A stretch of 10,682 nt of DNA, from the NCBI GenBank assembly GCA_030671315.1, contig DAOUZW010000025.1:1-10682 (forward strand), in the 5' to 3' direction. This DNA comes from Candidatus Bathyarchaeota archaeon. Its GTDB lineage: Archaea; Thermoproteota; Bathyarchaeia; 40CM-2-53-6; RBG-13-38-9. Of the stretch, positions 7,242 to 10,682 are shown piece after piece (within the stretch, counting starts at the first letter, position 1; every line of letters starts with the position of its first letter). The position numbers were made by a program, and so were the translations under genes. The notes below the pieces were generated by a model. That model made no database searches. It saw only the letters and a program-made list of their open reading frames with translations, and was not told the origin of the DNA.

Positions 7242-7260
7242 ACCGCAAATGCAATAGTTA

Positions 7261-7272
7261 ATAATTAATTAT
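7261..7272. repeat. Perfect 12-bp palindrome upstream of the helicase promoter
   Basis: ATAATTAATTAT is a perfect palindrome about 20 bp upstream of the helicase TATA box. It lies in an AT-rich gap, so chance is a serious explanation. An activator or repressor site is possible. Confidence 0.35.
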
Positions 7273-7364
7273 AGCCCTCTTACAACCTTCATGAAGTATA
7301 TTGATAGATATAATATGTGATTGATATTAGAAGAAAGAACATAGCTTTCTCAAAAGAAATCAGA

Positions 7365-7376
7365 ATTAAATTAAAC
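7365..7376 (+). promoter_or_regulatory. Candidate TATA box of the 131-aa protein gene
   Basis: ATTAAATTAAAC lies 33-44 bases before the GTG at 7409. The predicted transcript start is near 7397, leaving a short leader. The surrounding gap is very AT-rich, and TAGATATAATAT at about 7305-7316 is an alternative. Confidence 0.35.
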
Positions 7377-7378
7377 TA

Positions 7379-7394
7379 TTCGAAAGATTCGAAA
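7379..7394. repeat. Tandem TTCGAAA palindromes at the 131-aa gene start
   Basis: Two copies of TTCGAAA (7379-7385 and 7388-7394) occur with a 9-base period. Each contains the perfect palindrome TTCGAA. They lie between the candidate TATA box and the start codon, where a repressor would block transcription. No known operator was matched. Confidence 0.4.
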
Positions 7395-7408
7395 CAAGAC
7401 TCAGATAG

Positions 7409-7804
7409 GTGGTGCTTATTACGACTGAAAATAGTGATATGGTCAGAATCCATCCATTAGATCCACTTTACGATAAAGACGGTCATGAGACTGGAAGATA
7501 CAGCTTAAGAATTGAGTTCGATGCGGTTATGAAGGTTAATCGGCGAAAGACGAGACATGAAATTCATAAAAAAGCATCTGAGATGTTCGAAGTAGTTTTT
7601 AAAAAACAAAAAGATATTGATGAGGTCGAAATAGTGGCTGTCATTCCGCAAAAAAATCCAAACGAGAATGCTATTGGTATGGTTATTAAGATGAAAATGA
7701 ACCGGACCATTGCTGAGAAAGTAAATTGGAAAACATTCAAACCAAACGATTTACCTAGAATTTTAGAGACATATTGGGTCCATCCATCATTGATCTCAGA
7801 GTAA
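7409..7804 (+). CDS. Unrecognised conserved-looking archaeal protein, 131 aa
   Basis: I do not recognise this protein. It is soluble, with no membrane segment, signal peptide or cysteine, and is highly charged (many Lys, Glu and Asp). Visible features are an N-terminal MVRIHPLDPLYDKDGHETGRY, an alternating strand (YSLRIEFDAVMKV), a basic helix (RRKTRHEIHKKASEMFEVVF), a strand (EVEIVAVIPQK), a second strand (IGMVIKMKM) and a C-terminal LPRILETYWVHPSL. This suggests an alpha/beta fold. The reading frame has ordinary archaeal composition and fills the gap between two well-defined genes, so it is likely real. The start is GTG at 7409 or the next codon at 7412; ATG at 7439 would begin just before VRIHPL and is also possible. 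It converges on the metallophosphoesterase gene 17 bp downstream. Confidence 0.75.
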   Translation: MVLITTENSDMVRIHPLDPLYDKDGHETGRYSLRIEFDAVMKVNRRKTRHEIHKKASEMFEVVFKKQKDIDEVEIVAVIPQKNPNENAIGMVIKMKMNRTIAEKVNWKTFKPNDLPRILETYWVHPSLISE

Positions 7805-7821
7805 CGGTGCGCTAGATTGAT

Positions 7822-8478
7822 TCATTGTAACTTTACATGAATCTTTTCGCCAAATTCAATTATGCCATATCTACCCATGTGAGCTGGACCTGGATTAACG
7901 ATAATTGTTTCACCTATTTTGTCAATTCCTCTCGCCTCATGAATGTGTCCAGTTACAACTAACACTGGCTTTTTTGACTCAATAAACTGTCGAACAGAAG
8001 TACTTCCAGCATGGATTCCAGTGGCTGTTCTATCGAGTTTTGTGTCTTTTGGAGGGCAATGTGAGATCAAGATCATGTTTTTTTTCTCCGCACATTTTAA
8101 AAAAGCTTGGCTAAGTGTCTCTGCAATCTCAGTTTCCGCAAATTCCAAATGAGTATTGAATGGAGTATAAATGGAACCACCCACGCCGATTAGAGAATAA
8201 TTGTCAAGGCTCTCACATCTTCCATGGAGATTCTTGATACTTCTTTCATTCCAGTTCATTAGTTCTGGGGAGTCCATATTTCCTGGGACGAAAAACACAT
8301 CCTTTTGAGAGCTATTCAATACCTGTAAAAGATTGACGGCTTCATTGAGATTACCGTGGGAGATGTCGCCGGCGATCAAAATTGCATCTGGGTGTTCTTC
8401 CGCAATTTTGTTGGTCACTCCCTTAGCTGCATTTAGGCTTCTATGTATATCCGTTAATGCTAAAACTTTCAAAAACAT
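7822..8478 (-). CDS. Calcineurin-like metallophosphoesterase
   Basis: Two-metal phosphoesterase of the calcineurin-like superfamily (COG2129/Icc-like); the substrate cannot be told from sequence. Counting from GTG 8481, the metal and catalytic motifs are all present in order: DIH at 11-13, GDIS with D39, GNMD at 67-70 (N68), SHCPP with H141, and GHIHEARG at 178-185 (H179, H181). The region GVGGSIYTPFNT at 99-110 matches the archaeal subgroup of small single-domain enzymes. No membrane segment or extra domain is seen. The ATG at 8478 is preferred over the GTG one codon earlier. No Shine-Dalgarno is visible, so translation may be leaderless. The gene is divergent from the SAM hydrolase and converges closely on the 131-aa protein gene. 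Confidence 0.92.
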   Translation of the reverse strand: MFLKVLALTDIHRSLNAAKGVTNKIAEEHPDAILIAGDISHGNLNEAVNLLQVLNSSQKDVFFVPGNMDSPELMNWNERSIKNLHGRCESLDNYSLIGVGGSIYTPFNTHLEFAETEIAETLSQAFLKCAEKKNMILISHCPPKDTKLDRTATGIHAGSTSVRQFIESKKPVLVVTGHIHEARGIDKIGETIIVNPGPAHMGRYGIIEFGEKIHVKLQ

Positions 8479-8508
8479 CACGGTTTAGAAATGGTTACTT
8501 GTATGCTT

Positions 8509-8518
8509 CTCATAAATG
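8509..8518 (-). promoter_or_regulatory. Possible TATA box of the metallophosphoesterase gene
   Basis: The minus strand reads CATTTATGAG, about 35 bases before the ATG at 8478, with a predicted transcript start near 8487. This would give a leader of only about ten bases, consistent with the lack of a ribosome site. Confidence 0.25.
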
Positions 8519-8524
8519 AGGTGG
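8518..8524 (+). promoter_or_regulatory. Shine-Dalgarno site fixing the GTG start of the SAM hydrolase
   Basis: GAGGTGG lies eight bases before the GTG at 8533. A closer ATG at 8531 is in a different frame, which does not encode the conserved protein. The site therefore supports GTG as the true start. Confidence 0.6.
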
Positions 8525-8532
8525 TATAGAAT

Positions 8533-9360
8533 GTGTTTAAGGGGGAAGTTCCTATCGGGTTAGTAGGAATATTGTCAGATTTCGGTCTTCGTGATTCTTA
8601 TGTTGCCCAAATGAAGGCTGTCATATTATCAAGATCTCCTTCCACAACAATTGTTGATATTAGTCATGGAATTGAAAGACATAATGTCGACCAGGGTATG
8701 TTTGTACTGGCTTCGGTAACTCCATATTTTCCATCGGGGACAATCTACCTTGCAGTAGTCGATCCAGGAGTAGGAGGTTCAAGGAGGTCACTTTTACTAG
8801 AAACAGAGAGGAGCAAATTCGTCGGACCGGATAACGGACTATTAGTTTTAGCAGCTGAGAAAGAGGGAATAGTTAATGTATACGAACTCGATGAATCTCG
8901 TTATACTACAAATAAAATTTCTTCCACATTTCATGGAAGAGATATTTTCGCTGTTGCGGTTGGGGATATTGCTAGTGGTAATGCTCCCTCAGATATTGCA
9001 TCACAAATTTCAGACTATGTTAAGCCTATGATTATTAAACCGAAAATCCGATCAAACCAGATTGATGCAATAGCTTTGCATATAGATTATTTTGGTAATG
9101 TTGTTACCAATATTAGTCAAAGAATTCTTCAAAGATACAAGATAGACTTTGGTTGTAAAATGAAAATAAAAGTTAAAGCAATTACAAAAGAAATAGATTT
9201 TTGTAAAACATACTCGGATGTTGCTTCCGGTCAACTATTGGCGACGATAGGTGGACACGGTTATTTGGAATTATCCATTAATCAAGGAAACGCTGCAGAG
9301 CATATTGATTTAAAAAATGGGGATAAACTGCTGGTTCAAATTGTTGGATTGTCCGTATGA
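8533..9360 (+). CDS. SAM hydroxide adenosyltransferase (DUF62, SAM hydrolase)
   Basis: Member of the DUF62/COG1912 family, related to fluorinase and chlorinase. Archaeal members hydrolyse S-adenosylmethionine to adenosine and methionine using an activated water. The protein has 275 residues, about the family norm. The N-terminal domain shows LSDFGLRDSYVAQMKA at 14-29, VVDPGVGGSRR at 75-85, FVGPDNGL at 96-103 and STFHGRDIFA at 131-140. The Asp-Arg-His triad of the hydrolases maps to D77, R84 and H134, so it should be a hydrolase rather than a halogenase. The C-terminal barrel has the conserved IDYFGNVVTN at 188-197 (approximate). The N-terminus carries about eight residues before the usual first strand. 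The last 25 bp overlap the convergent nadM gene. The physiological reason for SAM hydrolysis is not known. Confidence 0.93.
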   Translation: MFKGEVPIGLVGILSDFGLRDSYVAQMKAVILSRSPSTTIVDISHGIERHNVDQGMFVLASVTPYFPSGTIYLAVVDPGVGGSRRSLLLETERSKFVGPDNGLLVLAAEKEGIVNVYELDESRYTTNKISSTFHGRDIFAVAVGDIASGNAPSDIASQISDYVKPMIIKPKIRSNQIDAIALHIDYFGNVVTNISQRILQRYKIDFGCKMKIKVKAITKEIDFCKTYSDVASGQLLATIGGHGYLELSINQGNAAEHIDLKNGDKLLVQIVGLSV

Positions 9361-9866
9361 AGTAGTGTCATCATTCTTTCAACTCCTTTAATAGAATCGA
9401 TAATATTGCTGACACTCTTGGGTACAAGTTCTCTCCAATTATGATCAGTCAGTATTCTATTCCTTATCTCAGTTGCTGAGTAGACTTCACGTTTAAAAAA
9501 TGGTATTGAATCCACTCTGAAGCCTGCCTCATTGAAAAGTTGGGATGTCAGAGGATCATTGGAGAATACTGTATCAATTTTTCCGGTATATAATGAGATA
9601 TGATGCACCCAAATTCCGTGAACGTTTACATCTGTAATTGGGGTTATCTGGACTCCATCTAGATTTATCTTAGCTTCTTTTAGGGATTCACGTATCATCT
9701 TGATACGTTCTCCAACTGTAAATGGGTTACTCTTTGTATGGCTATATTGGGCACTTCCTACAACTATTATGAGCTCGTCAACTTTCCTAAGAATAAATTT
9801 GACAACTTCAAGGTGTCCTAGATGAAATGGTTGAAAACGTCCAACATAAAGTCCAACGACAGTCAA
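9336..9866 (-). CDS. nadM: Archaeal nicotinamide-nucleotide adenylyltransferase
   Basis: Transfers AMP from ATP to nicotinamide mononucleotide, making NAD in the cytoplasm. The protein has 176 residues, typical of archaeal NadM. The nucleotidyltransferase signature GRFQPFHLGH spans residues 9-18, with H15 and H18 for phosphate binding. SATEIR at 130-135 is the second, ISSTEIR-like motif. VVGSAQYSHTKSNPFTVGER at 35-54 is typical of the NadM family. The start is TTG at 9866, supported by an AAGGA site six bases upstream (9873-9877) and by the absence of an ATG ahead of the first beta strand. It lies 55 bp after ogt on the same strand, with its own TATA-like box in the gap. Its 3' end overlaps the SAM hydrolase gene by 25 bp. 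Confidence 0.94.
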   Translation of the reverse strand: MTVVGLYVGRFQPFHLGHLEVVKFILRKVDELIIVVGSAQYSHTKSNPFTVGERIKMIRESLKEAKINLDGVQITPITDVNVHGIWVHHISLYTGKIDTVFSNDPLTSQLFNEAGFRVDSIPFFKREVYSATEIRNRILTDHNWRELVPKSVSNIIDSIKGVERMMTLLHTDNPTI

Positions 9867-9872
9867 AGCGAT

Positions 9873-9879
9873 TCCTTCT
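9873..9879 (-). promoter_or_regulatory. Shine-Dalgarno site fixing the TTG start of nadM
   Basis: The minus strand reads AGAAGGA, six bases before the TTG at 9866. Together with the position of the GRFQPFH motif nine codons in, it makes TTG the clear start. Confidence 0.6.
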
Positions 9880-9902
9880 ATATGGTAATATCGTTATCAG
9901 AG

Positions 9903-9912
9903 TGATATATGA
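9903..9912 (-). promoter_or_regulatory. Candidate TATA box of nadM
   Basis: The minus strand reads TCATATATCA in the gap after ogt. The predicted transcript start near 9882 lies just ahead of the AAGGA site, which fits a short-leader transcript. An imperfect TATCA-GAG-TGATA inverted repeat (9895-9907) overlaps it and could be an operator. Confidence 0.4.
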
Positions 9913-9921
9913 ACTGTTGAG

Positions 9922-10518
9922 TCACTTATTTTTTCGTTTGTTTTTAGGAAAATAGATATGCTCATAAACAATTTTATTTTCCTTAAATTTTACTCCCTCA
10001 TTTTGAAGGACTTGAAGTTTGAGTTTACTTGATTCTATCTCATTTAAACCAGGAATAGAGTAATTGCCAATTCTTAAATTCGAATTGATAATTCTGTGGC
10101 AAGGAATCAAAAGAGGGAAAGGGTTTGAAGCCATGACATTTCCAACCGCTCTATAAGCTCCCTGATGTCCGACTGCCTTTGCGATTATAGAGTATGTAGA
10201 GACTTTACCTTTTGGGATTTCTCTTAAAAGAGAATATATTGTTCTTTGAAATTTTGTTGCTTGAGTAAAATCTATCTTTAGTTGATTATTATTTTTTTCT
10301 CCATGAAATAGTTTATTTATTGACGCTAATGCAGTCTGCGCTTCAGAATGGTTGTTTCTTATTTGCCAATTTTGAGGCACACTTTTTATTATTTCGTTCA
10401 AGACATCTTTTCTACTTTTTGAAAAGCTTATCTTGATAATCTCGCCTCCAACTCGAATTGCAGCACCAAACCATATTTTCTCAAATTTTTTTACTGATAT
10501 CGTTATCAAAGAAATCAT
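9922..10518 (-). CDS. ogt: Methylated-DNA--protein-cysteine methyltransferase (O6-alkylguanine transferase)
   Basis: Suicide repair protein that moves an alkyl group from O6-alkylguanine in DNA to its own cysteine. The protein has 198 residues. The N-terminal 80 residues form a poorly conserved cap domain. The catalytic domain starts at TKFQRTIYSLLREIPKGKVSTYS (about 88-110). The DNA-binding helix contains R123 (AYRAVGNVMASNP), the arginine that flips the base. PCHRI at 139-143 holds the nucleophile C140. GNYSIPG at 151-157 corresponds to the usual GGYSGG-type loop with altered residues. The C-terminus is an unusual lysine/asparagine-rich tail (FPKNKRKNK). The gene looks more AT-rich than its neighbours, by eye. 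It is divergent from rtcA and precedes nadM on the same strand. Confidence 0.93.
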   Translation of the reverse strand: MISLITISVKKFEKIWFGAAIRVGGEIIKISFSKSRKDVLNEIIKSVPQNWQIRNNHSEAQTALASINKLFHGEKNNNQLKIDFTQATKFQRTIYSLLREIPKGKVSTYSIIAKAVGHQGAYRAVGNVMASNPFPLLIPCHRIINSNLRIGNYSIPGLNEIESSKLKLQVLQNEGVKFKENKIVYEHIYFPKNKRKNK

Positions 10519-10528
10519 GTATCATGAT
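10514..10528. repeat. Inverted repeat over the ogt start codon
   Basis: ATCATG-TAT-CATGAT is a perfect 6-bp inverted repeat with a three-base spacer, and the ogt ATG lies inside its left arm. It could be an operator or a hairpin hiding the start codon. Short arms make chance plausible. Confidence 0.35.
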
Positions 10529-10545
10529 GTTCCAGTGCTAGAAAG

Positions 10546-10555
10546 ACTTTATCAG
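10546..10555. promoter_or_regulatory. Possible shared TATA element between ogt and rtcA
   Basis: The plus strand reads ACTTTATCAG and the minus strand CTGATAAAGT. For rtcA it would start transcription near 10576, at the ribosome site. For ogt it would start near 10524, a few bases before its ATG. It is a weak match on both strands. Confidence 0.25.
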
Positions 10556-10589
10556 TAAACTCATCTAAAAATTCGGTGGTGAGTCATTC

Positions 10590-10682
10590 ATGGTTGAGAT
10601 CAAAGGGGACATGCTTGAAGGAGGTGGACAACTGCTTCGGATCTCAATAGCAATATCAGCGATTATGAAGAGTCCTTTAAAG
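10590..10682 (+). CDS. rtcA: RNA 3'-terminal phosphate cyclase, N-terminus only (cut by window edge)
   Basis: The enzyme converts RNA 3'-phosphate ends to 2',3'-cyclic phosphates using ATP. Only the first 31 codons are in the window, open to the edge. The segment MVEIKGDMLEGGGQLLRISIAISAI matches the N-terminal RtcA signature, in which the EGGGQ(I/L)LR sequence is highly conserved. The ATG at 10590 has a GGTGGTGAG ribosome site at 10575-10583, about seven bases upstream. The gene is divergent from ogt across a 71-bp gap. The related Rcl1-type proteins share the fold, but the EGGGQ motif with archaeal context favours the cyclase. Catalytic residues further downstream cannot be checked here. 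Confidence 0.88.
   Translation, partial: MVEIKGDMLEGGGQLLRISIAISAIMKSPLK

Noticed and set aside
7332..7350. AGAAAG-(7)-CTTTCT hairpin in the 7208-7408 gap
   Set aside because: A 6-bp A/T-rich stem with no T-tract and no RNA family resemblance; too weak to call a terminator or small RNA.
7208..7408. Search for a C/D box guide RNA or tRNA in the longest gap
   Set aside because: No RTGATGA C box paired with CTGA D boxes at proper spacing, and no tRNA T-loop or acceptor pairing was seen on either strand.
7822..9866. Phosphoesterase, SAM hydrolase and NadM as a defence system (SAM or NAD depletion)
   Set aside because: Each gene belongs to a common housekeeping family, the orientations alternate, and no sensor, effector or toxin partner is present.
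9888..10508. 12-bp direct repeat ATATCGTTATCA (9888-9899 and 10497-10508), flanking ogt
   Set aside because: It resembles target-site or attachment repeats, but the second copy is inside ogt codons and no integrase or inverted ends are present; chance 12-mers are expected at this window size.

Overview
The window is A+T-rich chromosomal DNA from an archaeon. Nearly every gene has an archaeal-type product: an archaeal Sm-like protein next to ribosomal protein eL37, an MCT-1-like PUA protein, the KH-containing beta-CASP nuclease aCPSF1/FttA, the proteasome beta subunit, a UPF0179 protein, a large FKBP, a Hef-type helicase, a DUF62 SAM hydrolase, archaeal NadM and RtcA. Gene starts mix ATG, GTG and TTG, some with GGTG/GAGG Shine-Dalgarno sites and some apparently leaderless behind TATA-like boxes. 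I infer a mesophilic or moderately thermophilic lineage, possibly TACK (Bathyarchaeia/Nitrososphaeria-like). The phylum is a guess; a marker-gene tree would decide it. No rRNA, tRNA, CRISPR array, insertion sequence or phage gene was seen.

Layout. Positions 1-479 (minus strand): Sm-like protein followed by eL37, which is cut by the window edge. Positions 537-1046 (plus): PUA/MCT-1 protein, divergent from the Sm gene and ending in a T9 tract. Positions 1122-3741 (minus): a two-gene unit, psmB then aCPSF1, 37 bp apart. Positions 3857-4297 (plus): UPF0179 protein, divergent from psmB, whose 3' end overlaps a convergent FKBP gene by 68 bp. Positions 4230-7201 (minus): Hef-like helicase followed by FKBP. 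Positions 7409-7804 (plus): unrecognised 131-aa protein. Positions 7822-8478 (minus): metallophosphoesterase. Positions 8533-9360 (plus): SAM hydrolase, overlapping the 3' end of nadM by 25 bp. Positions 9336-10518 (minus): ogt followed by nadM. Positions 10590-10682 (plus): start of rtcA. No gene-free stretch exceeds 300 bases; the longest is 7208-7408 (about 200 bp), which holds promoters and short palindromes.

How the genes fit together. Most of the window is core information processing and cell maintenance: RNA binding (Sm), translation (eL37, MCT-1-like), transcription termination (aCPSF1), proteolysis (psmB), protein folding (FKBP), replication-fork or DNA repair (Hef-like helicase, Ogt), RNA end processing (RtcA), and cofactor metabolism (NadM, SAM hydrolase). 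The psmB-aCPSF1 pair is a linkage I know from other archaea. I did not find a convincing new defence or mobile system. The points most worth a second look are the Hef-type helicase, which lacks the nuclease module and has an unassigned C-terminal region; the unrecognised 131-aa protein; an operator-like inverted repeat between psmB and the UPF0179 gene; and two convergent gene pairs whose coding ends overlap.
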